Notes: generated from the sequence alone by a model not told the origin. A stretch of 19,606 bases of DNA from DATLAN01 sp035527455 (GCA_035527455.1 DATLAN010000660.1:1-19606); one strand, 5' to 3'; shown: positions 7,121 through 15,356, counted from the stretch's first letter. Numbers and translations are program-made.

Positions 7121-8542
7121 TCACCGCCGGCGGTCGAAATATTCGGTCAGCGGATACGCCTGGCGGTTGAGCTGCCGCATGGCGTCCAACAGCGGGCGGT
7201 AGGGCTCGTAACCGGCCGTGACGATGCCCTTGTTCGAGTCGCGGTTGGAGGGATCGGTGCTCAGATCGGTCGGGTCGTTGTCGATGTACTTGAACCAGTG
7301 CCAGCCGACGCAGACCTTCGATTCCAAGAGCGCCAGGGTGAAGTTCTGGTAGAACCAGCCCCGTTGCTCTTGGGTGGCCACCGTCCAGCCGGCGCCGGTC
7401 GTGTTGGCCATGCCGGAATCGTCGCCCTTGGCGTACCACTCGGTGATCAGCAGCGGCCTGCCCGACCACTCCGACCAGCGGCCGATCCGCGTCGCGTCGG
7501 GCGTCCACACGCCGTAGACATTCACCGACACCGCGTCGAGATGTTTTCCGGCAGCGCGGAACACGCTCGGGCTGCCCTTTTCGGAACCGTAGAAGCGGGA
7601 GCCGAGGAACATGTGATTGGGGTCGTGCTTGCGGATCGCCCGTTTGCAGATCTCGAAGTATCGATCGGCGACGAATCCCCGCCAGGCCTCGCGGTCCTCG
7701 TCGGTGATCCGCGCTGGGTCGGCGGCGGCCCCTTGACGCCGGGCCAGCCACGCTCGGGCCGCCTGATGCCCGGGGTCTTGCCCGGGCAGCTCCAGATAAC
7801 GGTCCAGCAAGTTCGCTGGAAACGGCAGTTCGTTGTCGGAGAAGTAGCCCAAGAGATACGGATCGTCCTTCAGCGCCGCGATCCCTTCGGCAAGCTGTTC
7901 GGCGAAGGTCTCGAACTGCGGATCGAACACGAAGATGCAGTCGTTGGGATAGCCTTTGTGCCCGGCCAACTGCACGGTGCCGCCTCGCCGGTCGCCGTAG
8001 GAACTCATGAAGTTCAGCCGGGGCGTGTAAACCGGCGGCCGGGCGGCGGCCCGGTTCAGTTCGTCGTCCGACCAGCAGCCCGTGCCGTTGAAGCCGTGTT
8101 CCCGCAACAGCGCCTGCGTCGCGTCGCGCCACCGCTCGACGGTGCCGAACTTCGCCGGCAAGGTACGTCTCATCTCGGGCGAACGTCCCGGGCTGACCGA
8201 ATTGACCGCCACGTGCAGGAACCGATATCCCTCGGGATCGATCAGCCACCAGCGATCGCCGATCCTCTTGGCGTGAAAGAAGCCGGTCGCCTCGTGTTTC
8301 TCCGGTTTCTCCGGGAGCCATCCCCCGTATTTGCTCAGCCGTACTGCGTCTTCGGCAACGAAGTCGCCGAGGTGGTCGAGGATTCGCGTCTCGAACTCCC
8401 GCGGCGGACCGGTCTTGATGCGTGCGTCGATCAACAGCGGTTTGGTCGCCGGCGGCGGATCGTCGCTGCGGGTGCTCTCGGAAAAGAGCACGGCAAGCGC
8501 GCCGATAAGAACCATCCTTTTTGTTTCGAGCATTGTTCTCAT
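7121..8542 (-). CDS. Secreted GH50/agarase-like glycoside hydrolase
   Basis: A 473-residue protein that reads as a clan GH-A TIM-barrel glycosidase. A short signal-like segment is at the N-terminus (MVLIGALAVLFSES at 10-23). The barrel shows GYFSDNELPF with the likely acid/base E238, and LLITEWYAKG with the likely nucleophile E368, then GWHWFKYIDND near 413-423. The pairing of DNE, TEWYAKG and GWHWFKY suggests the GH50 beta-agarase-like group, but the natural substrate cannot be read from sequence; a marine galactan or another beta-linked polysaccharide is plausible. The ATG at 8542 has GAGG a few bases upstream; ATGs at codons 4 and 10 are alternatives. A good promoter lies at 8594-8622. The gene stands alone, with no transporter or sulfatase beside it, and is followed by polA on the same strand. 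Confidence 0.75.
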   Translation of the reverse strand: MRTMLETKRMVLIGALAVLFSESTRSDDPPPATKPLLIDARIKTGPPREFETRILDHLGDFVAEDAVRLSKYGGWLPEKPEKHEATGFFHAKRIGDRWWLIDPEGYRFLHVAVNSVSPGRSPEMRRTLPAKFGTVERWRDATQALLREHGFNGTGCWSDDELNRAAARPPVYTPRLNFMSSYGDRRGGTVQLAGHKGYPNDCIFVFDPQFETFAEQLAEGIAALKDDPYLLGYFSDNELPFPANLLDRYLELPGQDPGHQAARAWLARRQGAAADPARITDEDREAWRGFVADRYFEICKRAIRKHDPNHMFLGSRFYGSEKGSPSVFRAAGKHLDAVSVNVYGVWTPDATRIGRWSEWSGRPLLITEWYAKGDDSGMANTTGAGWTVATQEQRGWFYQNFTLALLESKVCVGWHWFKYIDNDPTDLSTDPSNRDSNKGIVTAGYEPYRPLLDAMRQLNRQAYPLTEYFDRRR

Positions 8543-8593
8543 TCGCCTCGATTCTCATGAGGACCTGCGTGTCAGAATTCTATCTCAATGGCA

Positions 8594-8622
8594 ACTATAG
8601 GAAAGCTGTTCGCGTCTGCCAA
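8594..8622 (-). promoter_or_regulatory. Sigma70-like promoter for the glycoside hydrolase gene
   Basis: Minus strand TTGGCA (8622-8617, 5 of 6), 17-bp spacer, TATAGT (8599-8594, 5 of 6). The start would be near 8587, about 45 nt before the ATG at 8542. Confidence 0.6.
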
Positions 8623-8722
8623 GTAGCGGCCTGCCAAATGAAAGGACTTGCGTGCGATCGCAGTCGCAAAGTATGATGATGGGATGGTCAGTACCGCAAT
8701 GCGGTGTCGGGGCGACTGGCCG

Positions 8723-8746
8723 TTTAGCGGGCGGGCTTGCCCGCCG
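8723..8746 (+). repeat. REP-like palindrome, copy B
   Basis: Exact 24-bp copy of the element at 3540. It forms the left half of an inverted pair with the copy at 8806-8829. The DNA between the two includes CTGGA (8751-8755) and TCCAG (8764-8768), a further inverted pair. Confidence 0.9.
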
Positions 8747-8777
8747 TGGACTGGATCGAGAATTCCAGCGGACGAAA

Positions 8778-8829
8778 CGGCGGGCAAGAAACGGCGGGCA
8801 AGAAACGGCGGGCAAGCCCGCCCGCTAAA
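8778..8829 (-). repeat. REP-like palindrome, copy C with two partial tandem units
   Basis: Two 14-bp partial units CGGCGGGCAAGAAA (8778-8791 and 8792-8805) lead into a full inverted copy (8806-8829). The partial units carry only the first half of the palindrome, so they cannot fold by themselves. They look like stepwise duplication or incomplete replication of the element. Confidence 0.88.
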
Positions 8830-8894
8830 CGGCATTTGGTTCTCGCAGTGTAACGTGGCCGCGTGATGATAGTGCTCGCAGAGGAGCGGTTGTC

Positions 8895-10646
8895 GTGTTT
8901 TGTACATTGTCCGACGCAACCTGCCTGGGCGTGGTGCCGGTGTTCGTCAACGCCGGGGCGGCGCTGCTGCCGGCGATCCTGGCGGGCGTGGCCAGCGTGG
9001 CGGCGCTGATCTTCAATCCCCGCGCGCTGGTCCGGCTGTGCAAAGCCAAGCCGCACATCCCCCTGCTCATCGTCATGGTGGCGGTGGGCGGCTACTTCGC
9101 CGTGACTTGGGTCCTGGGGCAGCCGGACCAGGCGGCCCAATCGCCGGCGGCCGGCCGTCGAGCCCCAGCGTCCGAAAACGATAACGACTGGGCCCAAGTG
9201 GCGCTGGAAATCCTCCGGCAGGAGGAACGGGCGAAGGTACGCGAGTTCCTAAGAGCAGCCGCCAAACCCGACGGCAAGACGCCGCCGACCGACACGGTCA
9301 CGAACAACGGCCCGAACGCATCCCAAGACCCGACGGAACCTCCCGCGACCCCTGATCCACCCGACGAAACGCCCCGAGCGGCCATCTTCCGCGGCGACGC
9401 CTCGCGTTGCGGATACCTCGGCGGCGGCTCGCCGCTGGAGCTGACGCAGCTTTGGCCGTTCGCCGAGCCGGACACGATGTATCTCTCCTCGCCGATCGTC
9501 GTCGGCGACGCCGTTTACGGAGCGTCTTGCCTGTTGGACCCGCCGACCAACTACGGGGCCATCTTCTGCCTCGACGCCGACACGGGCGAAGAGCGCTGGT
9601 ATACCGACGTCGTCGACGATCCGGCCACCGGCGAAGAAATCGAGTTCAAGGGGTTCTTCAGCTCCCCGGCCATCTCGGCCGACGGCAAGTACCTGGTGAT
9701 CGGCCAGGGGCTGCACTCCGAGTCGAATTGCCAACTGGTCTGCCTGGAAGCCGATACCGGCAAACTGAAGTGGCTCGTCCAGACACCGCTGCACATCGAA
9801 GGCTCGCCGGCCATCGAGGGCGACGTGGTGATCGCCGGGGTCGGTGCCATCGAAGTGGGCGACGATCACAAACCGGCCGGAGATCCTGCGGGAGCCGGCC
9901 ATCCCGGCTACGTGCTGGCCGTGCGGCTCTCCGACGGCAAGGAACTCTGGCAGCACCAGGTCAACGATCCGGAGAGTTCGCCCGTCGTCGATCGGGGGAT
10001 CGCGTACATCGGCAGCGGAATCAACGGCAGCAAGGTCGTCGCCCTGCGGATCGAGACCGACGAGGAGCTGAAGCAGAAGGGCCTGGAGCGTGTGGCGTGG
10101 GAAGTCGATACGCCCTATCCGGCCACGGGCACGGTCACGCTCGCCGGGGATCTGGTCCTGATCGGCTGCGGCAAAGGCGATTACGTTTTCGCGGCTCCCG
10201 ACCCGGCAGGTGTGGTCCTGGCGCTGGACCGGGCCACCGGTGAAATCCGCTGGCAGCAGCACCTGGACGACGCCGTGCTGGGACCGATCGCCGCGGCCGG
10301 CGGCAAGGCGATCTGCCCGGTCCGAAACGGCGAGGTGATCGCGTTGGACCTCGGCGCCGCGGAGGGCGACCGCGTGCTTTGGCGCCAAAAGATCAGCGAG
10401 GACACGCCCGTCTTGGCCGGTCCCGCGTTCACGGGCGACTATGTGTACGCGGTCAGTCAGGACGGGTACCTGGCCGTGCTCGACGCCGCCGACGGCAGCG
10501 TGCTCCAGCGGCTTTACATCAACGCGGAAGACAAGCCGGGCGAAATGGGCCTCTCGGTCAGTTCCCCCATCGTCAGCGGCGGCCGCGTGTACGTGGGCAG
10601 CGAAACCGGCGGGCTGCAGTGCCTCGTGGGGAAGGTGTTGAAGTGA
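8895..10646 (+). CDS. Membrane-anchored PQQ-like beta-propeller protein
   Basis: A 583-residue protein with two predicted membrane helices (about 17-40 and 55-74), an Ala/Pro-rich linker (about 80-160) and a beta-propeller (about 163-583). The propeller opens with the FRGDASRCGY type motif and has repeated blade signatures LDADTGEERW, LEADTGKLKW, VRLSDGKELW, LDRATGEIRW and LDAADGSVL, as in PQQ-repeat/BamB-like proteins. No dehydrogenase catalytic residues or disulphide signature was identified, so a binding or scaffold role is more likely than an enzyme. The propeller probably faces the periplasm or another non-cytosolic side, but with two helices the topology is open. The GTG at 8895 is supported by AGAGGAG at an 8-nt spacing. 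The stop overlaps the next gene as TGATG (10644-10648), so the two are coupled and probably work together. A homologue with this exact membrane arrangement is not known to me. Confidence 0.8.
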   Translation: MFCTLSDATCLGVVPVFVNAGAALLPAILAGVASVAALIFNPRALVRLCKAKPHIPLLIVMVAVGGYFAVTWVLGQPDQAAQSPAAGRRAPASENDNDWAQVALEILRQEERAKVREFLRAAAKPDGKTPPTDTVTNNGPNASQDPTEPPATPDPPDETPRAAIFRGDASRCGYLGGGSPLELTQLWPFAEPDTMYLSSPIVVGDAVYGASCLLDPPTNYGAIFCLDADTGEERWYTDVVDDPATGEEIEFKGFFSSPAISADGKYLVIGQGLHSESNCQLVCLEADTGKLKWLVQTPLHIEGSPAIEGDVVIAGVGAIEVGDDHKPAGDPAGAGHPGYVLAVRLSDGKELWQHQVNDPESSPVVDRGIAYIGSGINGSKVVALRIETDEELKQKGLERVAWEVDTPYPATGTVTLAGDLVLIGCGKGDYVFAAPDPAGVVLALDRATGEIRWQQHLDDAVLGPIAAAGGKAICPVRNGEVIALDLGAAEGDRVLWRQKISEDTPVLAGPAFTGDYVYAVSQDGYLAVLDAADGSVLQRLYINAEDKPGEMGLSVSSPIVSGGRVYVGSETGGLQCLVGKVLK

Positions 10647-13600
10647 TGGCCGACGATCCCTGGGTGCTGCCGCTCGAGGAATGCCGCGAACTGCGCCTGG
10701 CCGGCGGCAAGGCCGTCAACCTCGCCCGGCTGATCGACGCCGGCTTTCCCGTGCCCGATGGATTCGTGGTCACCACGGCCGCTTTTCGGCATGTCCGGGA
10801 GCGTGGCGGTCCCAACATGCCCGGGGAATTGTCCGAAGCGATCGCCGCGGCCTATCGCGAGTTAGGCTCTCCCGCCGTGGCGGTCCGCTCCTCGGCCACG
10901 GCGGAAGACATGGCCGAGGCTTCCATGGCCGGGCAATACGAAACGTTTCTCGACGTCCGGGGCGAGTCGTCCGTGCTCGACGCGGTGGAGCGGTGTTGGA
11001 AGAGCCTCGACTCGCAGCGCACCCGCAGCTACCTCCGGCAGCACGATCTCGACCCGAACGATCTGGCCATGGCCGTGGTCGTGCAACGGCTCGTGCCGGC
11101 CGAGGTGGCGGGCGTGTTGTTCACGGCCCATCCGCAGACCGGCTCGCGCGACGAAATGCTCATCGAAGCGAGTTGGGGATTGGGCGAGGCCGTGGTCTCC
11201 GGTCTGGTGCAGCCGGATACGATCGTCGTGGATTGGCACAGCGGCGCGGTCCGGAGCTTCACGGCCGGGGAGAAGGCGGTATCGATCGAGCCGGGCTCCC
11301 GCGCCCAACGGCCCGTGTCGGAGGAGCAACGATCGGCCGCCTGTCTGAAATCGGTGCACGTCTTCGAGTTGTGGAAACTGGGCCTGCACGTCGGCCGGCA
11401 TTTCGACTCGCCGCAGGATATCGAATGGGCCATCCACGACGGTGGGATCTACCTGCTGCAATCGCGAGCGATCACCACGCTGGAAAGTGCCCAGGCGTAT
11501 CGGCGGTGTCTCCACAAGACGCGGGCACAACTCGGCGAGTGGAAAAACGAAGGCCGCGGCGATTGGGTCCGGCACAACCTCTCCGAGACGCTGCCGCACC
11601 CCACGCCGCTGAGCTTCAGCGTCATCCGCCGCTTCATGTCCGGCGACGGCGGATTCGGCGCAATGTACCGGCAGATCGGCTTCCAGCCCTCGCCGTCGGT
11701 ATGCGAGGACGGGTTTCTCGACCTGATCGCCGGGCGGATCTACATGGACCTCTCGCGCGGGCCGGAGATGTTCTTCGAGCACTTCCCGTTCGCCTACGAC
11801 GTCGATCTGCTGCGATCCAACCCCGACGCGGCCCAGGGACCGCCCACCATCCCGGCCGGCTCGATGCTCGATCGGGCACGCGTGGGCAGGAAGCTGGCGG
11901 CGATCAACCGGAAGCTGGAAACGCTGGCGGAAGACTGCGACCGGACACTGGATGAACGGATCGTGCCCGCCTTCGTCGGGTGGGTCCGCGAAGAGAAGCA
12001 GCGGGACTTGCAGGGCTTGTCGACCGAACAATGGGGCGAACAATGGCGGTCGCGCGAAGGGCGGGTGATGGATACCTTCGGCCCGCAGATCCTCTTGCCC
12101 AGCTTGATTCTCGGCATGGCCGTTGAGCGGCTCCGCACGTTCGTCGAAGAGCATTTCTGGGACGACGAGCCGGGCGAGCTGGTCAACCTGCTGGCGGCCG
12201 GCGACCGGCCCGATCAGACCCTCCGGGCCAATCAGGCCCTCTACGAAGTGGCGGCCGGGACGAGGACCCTCGACGACTGGCTGGCGACGTACGGCCATCG
12301 TACGGCGGACGAGTTCGATCTGGCCACGCCGCGCTGGCGGGAGCGGCCCGAAGCGATCGAGACCATGGCGTCGTACCTGGCCGGCACCGCGTCGCCGGTG
12401 GAGATGCACCGCAAGAGGACGGCGGACGCGACGGGCCGAGTGAACGACCTCGGCGCGAAGCTGTCCGGAAAACGGCGAGAGGCCTTTCAGCGGCACGTCG
12501 CGCTGGTGCAGCGCTATCTCCGCTTTCGCGAGGACGGCAAGTTCTACCTGATGCTCGGCTACGACCTGCTGCGCGACATGGCCCTGGAGGCCGGCCGGCG
12601 GCTGGAAATCGGCCGGGACGTCTTCCTGCTGACCCTCGACGAGCTGCACGACGCATTGGGCAACGGACTGGTCCCGCTGCATCTGATCGAACAACGCCGC
12701 GCAGCCCGGGCGGCCGAGGCGCGGGTGGTGCTCCCTCACATGATTACCGAGGGCGACGTAGCGACTCTGGGCGAAGCGACGCCCTCGGACGGCGCCGACC
12801 GGCATGCTGCGTTCGCCATCTCCTCGGGCTCCTGCACCGGGCCGGTTCGTATCGTCCACGCACCGGACGCGGCCGGCGACTTGGGCAAGGACTACGTGCT
12901 GGTCTGCCCCAGCACCGATCCCAACTGGACGCCGCTGTTCGCCGCCGCCGCGGGGCTCGTGCTGGAATGCGGCGGCACGCTCTCCCACGGAGCGGTCGTG
13001 GCCCGGGAAATGGGCATCCCGGCCGTTGTTCTGCCCGGCGCCACGAAGCTGCTGCGCGAAGGGGAAACCGTTCTCGTCGACGGACATCACGGCGCGGTCG
13101 TTCGCGAAGACGCCGCGGAAGCGAGTCGGGAAATCGCGGCAGGAGACGCCGTTGTCGGTCCGGAGGACGGGCACGTTCCGTGGAAATTGGTCCCGCCGCC
13201 GCGAGGGCCGCGCGAACGGAAAGCCGCCGCGATTCGCAGCTTCTTCCTGGCGATCTGGGGACTTTACCTCCTGGCCGTATTCGTGTTGCCGCCAGCGTGG
13301 CTTTACGATCCTTCGATCAAGCTGCTCGACGCCGTGCTTTGGCCGCTGGTGGTTCGCCTGGGCAAGCCGGCGGCGGTGGCGATCCTTGCGGCATCGCTGG
13401 CGGCGCTGACGATGATCGGACAACGACTGTTGACCGATAACCGGCGTCTGCGCGTGGCCCGGCGCCGGGCGAATCGCCTGCGACGCGAGGCGGCGAAGCT
13501 GCCCAAGGACTCGCCACGGGCCGTGGCAATCAGCCAACTCACCGCCGGCGTGCAGACACGGATCGTCGGCGCCGCATTCGTACCGCTGGCGATCATCCTC

Positions 13601-14308
13601 GGGCCGATGATCATGTCGTTCGTGTGGCTGCCCGCCCGGGTGGATCCGGCGTCGCGCAACGCCAGGCCGGGCGCGATCGTCTATGTGACGGTGACCGTCG
13701 ACGGCGAGTATCTCCAACCGATCACGATCCGGCCCGATTCGGCCTTGAAACTCGATCGGCCGCAACAGGCGTCCCAATCGCTCCCGCCGATCCGCTCGAC
13801 GCTGGAGAAGTTGCAGGCAAGGTGGCAGCAGCCCAGCGACCTGTCCGGCCAACCGTGGGAGGTCCGTTCGGCGGCGATGCGGACCCGCCGGGCGATGCTG
13901 GACGATCTGGCCGACTACCTCGATGCCGGGATCCCGCCCCAGACGCTGTCCTGGTCGATCCGCACGCCGCCGGATCTGCCCGGCCGCTTCCCGGTCACGT
14001 TGGAGACCGAAGGAGCGGACCCGATCTGCGTGCATCTCGTCTTAGGCGACCTCGATCCGCCCGAGCCGAAAGAAGACCTCGGCGACGGGAAGGGGCCGGT
14101 CCAGTTGGTCAGAGCGGAATCCGAGAGGTCGCCGCTTCGATCGGCCAGGGTAATTTACAAAGGCAAGGAAATGCAGGGGGACCAGTCATTCTGGGTGCCG
14201 TTTAAGGACCTGGGCTGGTCGAACTGGGACGCCGGCTGGCTGATCACCTATCTGGCCGCCTATCTACTTGCCATGTTCCCGCTCCGCTGGGTTCTCAGGG
14301 TCGCGTAA
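10646..14308 (+). CDS. RPH/PEP-synthase-like dikinase fused to EMC3/DUF106-like membrane domain
   Basis: A 1220-residue protein. Residues 15-285 are a PPDK-type ATP-grasp (GGKAVNLARL, VAVRSSATAEDMAEASMAGQ at 79-98, EASWGLGEAVVSG, QDIEWAI, LQSRAITT). Residues 290-720 are a middle domain (NLSETLPHPTPLSFS). Residues 723-835 are the phosphohistidine domain with GGTLSHGAVVAREMGIPAV and catalytic H781. There is no C-terminal PEP-binding barrel, so the order matches rifampin phosphotransferase rather than PEP synthase; an ATP-dependent phosphotransfer to an unknown acceptor is inferred. From about 863 come membrane helices (866-885, 893-925), a basic helix (TDNRRLRVARRRANRLRREA), a helix ending IILGPMIMSFVWLPARV, a beta-rich insert and a last helix GWLITYLAAYLLAMFPLRWV, a layout like archaeal DUF106/EMC3. 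The ATG at 10646 overlaps the upstream stop; the open frame before it is the propeller gene in another phase. The TAA lies in a 97-bp hairpin. Confidence 0.8.
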   Translation: MADDPWVLPLEECRELRLAGGKAVNLARLIDAGFPVPDGFVVTTAAFRHVRERGGPNMPGELSEAIAAAYRELGSPAVAVRSSATAEDMAEASMAGQYETFLDVRGESSVLDAVERCWKSLDSQRTRSYLRQHDLDPNDLAMAVVVQRLVPAEVAGVLFTAHPQTGSRDEMLIEASWGLGEAVVSGLVQPDTIVVDWHSGAVRSFTAGEKAVSIEPGSRAQRPVSEEQRSAACLKSVHVFELWKLGLHVGRHFDSPQDIEWAIHDGGIYLLQSRAITTLESAQAYRRCLHKTRAQLGEWKNEGRGDWVRHNLSETLPHPTPLSFSVIRRFMSGDGGFGAMYRQIGFQPSPSVCEDGFLDLIAGRIYMDLSRGPEMFFEHFPFAYDVDLLRSNPDAAQGPPTIPAGSMLDRARVGRKLAAINRKLETLAEDCDRTLDERIVPAFVGWVREEKQRDLQGLSTEQWGEQWRSREGRVMDTFGPQILLPSLILGMAVERLRTFVEEHFWDDEPGELVNLLAAGDRPDQTLRANQALYEVAAGTRTLDDWLATYGHRTADEFDLATPRWRERPEAIETMASYLAGTASPVEMHRKRTADATGRVNDLGAKLSGKRREAFQRHVALVQRYLRFREDGKFYLMLGYDLLRDMALEAGRRLEIGRDVFLLTLDELHDALGNGLVPLHLIEQRRAARAAEARVVLPHMITEGDVATLGEATPSDGADRHAAFAISSGSCTGPVRIVHAPDAAGDLGKDYVLVCPSTDPNWTPLFAAAAGLVLECGGTLSHGAVVAREMGIPAVVLPGATKLLREGETVLVDGHHGAVVREDAAEASREIAAGDAVVGPEDGHVPWKLVPPPRGPRERKAAAIRSFFLAIWGLYLLAVFVLPPAWLYDPSIKLLDAVLWPLVVRLGKPAAVAILAASLAALTMIGQRLLTDNRRLRVARRRANRLRREAAKLPKDSPRAVAISQLTAGVQTRIVGAAFVPLAIILGPMIMSFVWLPARVDPASRNARPGAIVYVTVTVDGEYLQPITIRPDSALKLDRPQQASQSLPPIRSTLEKLQARWQQPSDLSGQPWEVRSAAMRTRRAMLDDLADYLDAGIPPQTLSWSIRTPPDLPGRFPVTLETEGADPICVHLVLGDLDPPEPKEDLGDGKGPVQLVRAESERSPLRSARVIYKGKEMQGDQSFWVPFKDLGWSNWDAGWLITYLAAYLLAMFPLRWVLRVA

Positions 14309-14400
14309 TGGGATGAAACGCCACCTCGCCGGGGCTAAACTGGTGGTTCGTAAAGAATCACCTGTTTTCACCCCGGGAGGTAGCGTTTCATCCCATTACG
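14304..14400. repeat. 97-bp near-perfect hairpin (MITE-like or terminator)
   Basis: The left arm starting CGTAATGGGATGAAACGC (14304-14334) matches the inverted right arm GCGTTTCATCCCATTACG (14371-14400) with one substitution and one indel over about 30 bp. The pairing continues inward (AAACxGGTGxTTC) to a loop of about 5 bases, GTAAA, near 14349. The stop codon of the fusion gene (14306-14308) lies in the left arm. The following gene is convergent, so the element could end transcription from the left; its length and near identity of the arms also fit a small non-autonomous insertion. No clear target duplication was found. Confidence 0.85.
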
Positions 14401-14601
14401 GGGACTTCCCGAGTTCTGTCAGGCACAGCCTGATCTACTTGGCTCGGTTTCGCGGCGCGGTTTCGGACGCGACGGCGGGACGGAGAAGTGGATGTGCAAG
14501 ACGCTCGAGGTCCGCCTTCTCGAAGCCAACCGCCTCGTTCCCGCCGAGATGCCCGTCTACACGCAGCCGGGCACCGAGGAGACCTGGGTGGGCATGGTCT
14601 T
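14401..14601. other. Intergenic stretch between convergent genes, no gene assigned
   Basis: About 200 bp between the long hairpin and the methyltransferase stop. The plus strand from about 14462 to 14610 can be read as an unbroken peptide (KTLEVRLLEANRLVPAEM, PVYTQPGTEETWVGMVFHF) with a protein-like composition, but it has no ribosome site, ends in the methyltransferase gene and matches no family I know. It may be a gene fragment or chance. Confidence 0.3.
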
Positions 14602-15285
14602 TCACTTCGGCTGCTCGGTTCGTGGAGGGGATACCGTCGTGATCTCGATGGCGTCGCGTTTGGACCAGGGCAGGTCGATGTCGAACCACTCGGTGCGGCT
14701 GTCGTACTTCGAGCGGACGTGCTCGAGGTAGTCGGCCATTCCGCGGGCGCCGTAGCCGGCGTTGTCGGCGACTATGACCGCCCCGTTGCGAAGCCTGTCC
14801 TCCAGTCCGACGAAGCACGCGTGGTAGTTTTGCGGCAGGCAATCGATGAAGACGAAATCGATCGGCCCTTCCAACTCCTTGACGAGCTTCCGCGCGTCGC
14901 CGACCTTGAAGGTCACGTACTCCTCCAGACCGGCCTTGCGAATATGGGCCTCGGCTTCTTGTGCGAGTTCGGGAACGATCTCGAGGGTGATGAGCTTGCC
15001 GCCGCCGGCCGCTTTCAGTTCGCGGGCGATCCACAGCGCCGAGTAACCGACGGCCGTCCCGCATTCGACCACCACGCGGGGCTTGTTCCGGCGGATCAAT
15101 TCGGCCAGCCGCTCGGCCTTCTGGGGTGCGAGCAGGCGGATCTTCCGCTCGACGCAACTCTTCTCCACTTCCGCGATCACCGCCTGGACCTTGTCGTCGG
15201 TCGCCGCAGCCGGTTGGTCGGCCGCCCCCGCCGCGACCGCCTGTCCGGCCGCCAACAGCCACGCCATGTAGAAAGTCGTCGCCAT
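14602..15285 (-). CDS. Exported class I O-methyltransferase-like protein
   Basis: A 227-residue protein of the SAM-dependent O-methyltransferase fold (Methyltransf_3/24 type). Motif I is VVECGTAVGYS (72-82), followed by an acidic residue at the end of strand 2 (LITLEIV, E102), VGDARKL (128-134) and the strand-4 segment DFVFIDCLPQNYHA (143-156). The ATG at 15285 has AGGAG at an 8-nt spacing and is preceded by a promoter whose start would be near 15350, so the longer frame beginning at 15351 is unlikely. From this start the N-terminus MATTFYMAWLLAAGQAVAAG reads as a signal peptide with an Ala-x-Ala cleavage site, followed by a low-complexity Ala-rich linker. An exported SAM-dependent enzyme is odd because SAM is cytosolic, so either a lipid-facing role, a different cofactor or a mis-read N-terminus is possible. 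Confidence 0.8.
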   Translation of the reverse strand: MATTFYMAWLLAAGQAVAAGAADQPAAATDDKVQAVIAEVEKSCVERKIRLLAPQKAERLAELIRRNKPRVVVECGTAVGYSALWIARELKAAGGGKLITLEIVPELAQEAEAHIRKAGLEEYVTFKVGDARKLVKELEGPIDFVFIDCLPQNYHACFVGLEDRLRNGAVIVADNAGYGARGMADYLEHVRSKYDSRTEWFDIDLPWSKRDAIEITTVSPPRTEQPK

Positions 15286-15356
15286 GATCGTTCTCCTGAC
15301 TGTGCCAGTTCGAAACGTGGTTAGCTCATGAGATGGGTGCTCGCTACCCAACCGCG

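Larger units (their letters stand above)
8543..8894. other. Divergent intergenic region, 352 bp
   Basis: No gene is supported here. It holds the glycoside hydrolase promoter (8594-8622), the REP-like doublet (8723-8828) and the ribosome site AGAGGAG of the plus-strand gene at 8895. No convincing promoter for that plus-strand gene was found between the doublet and its start. Confidence 0.7.

Noticed and set aside
8723..8829. REP doublet as CRISPR or as a Rho-independent terminator for the flanking genes
   Set aside because: Repeats are inverted and unevenly spaced, and the flanking genes diverge, so neither ends here.
10379..10645. Upstream extension of the fusion gene's open frame over the end of the propeller gene
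   Set aside because: The extension has no family character, overlaps a clear gene in another phase, and the ATG at 10646 starts exactly where ATP-grasp proteins of this type begin.
10862..14035. 1057-codon minus-strand frame opposite the fusion gene
   Set aside because: Composition typical of an antisense shadow (Arg, Gln, His, Asp rich), no start signals, and the plus-strand gene has clear motifs across the same span.
15286..15351. Longer methyltransferase start at 15351
   Set aside because: It would start at the predicted transcription start, has no ribosome site, and hides a typical signal peptide; the ATG at 15285 has AGGAG at 8 nt.
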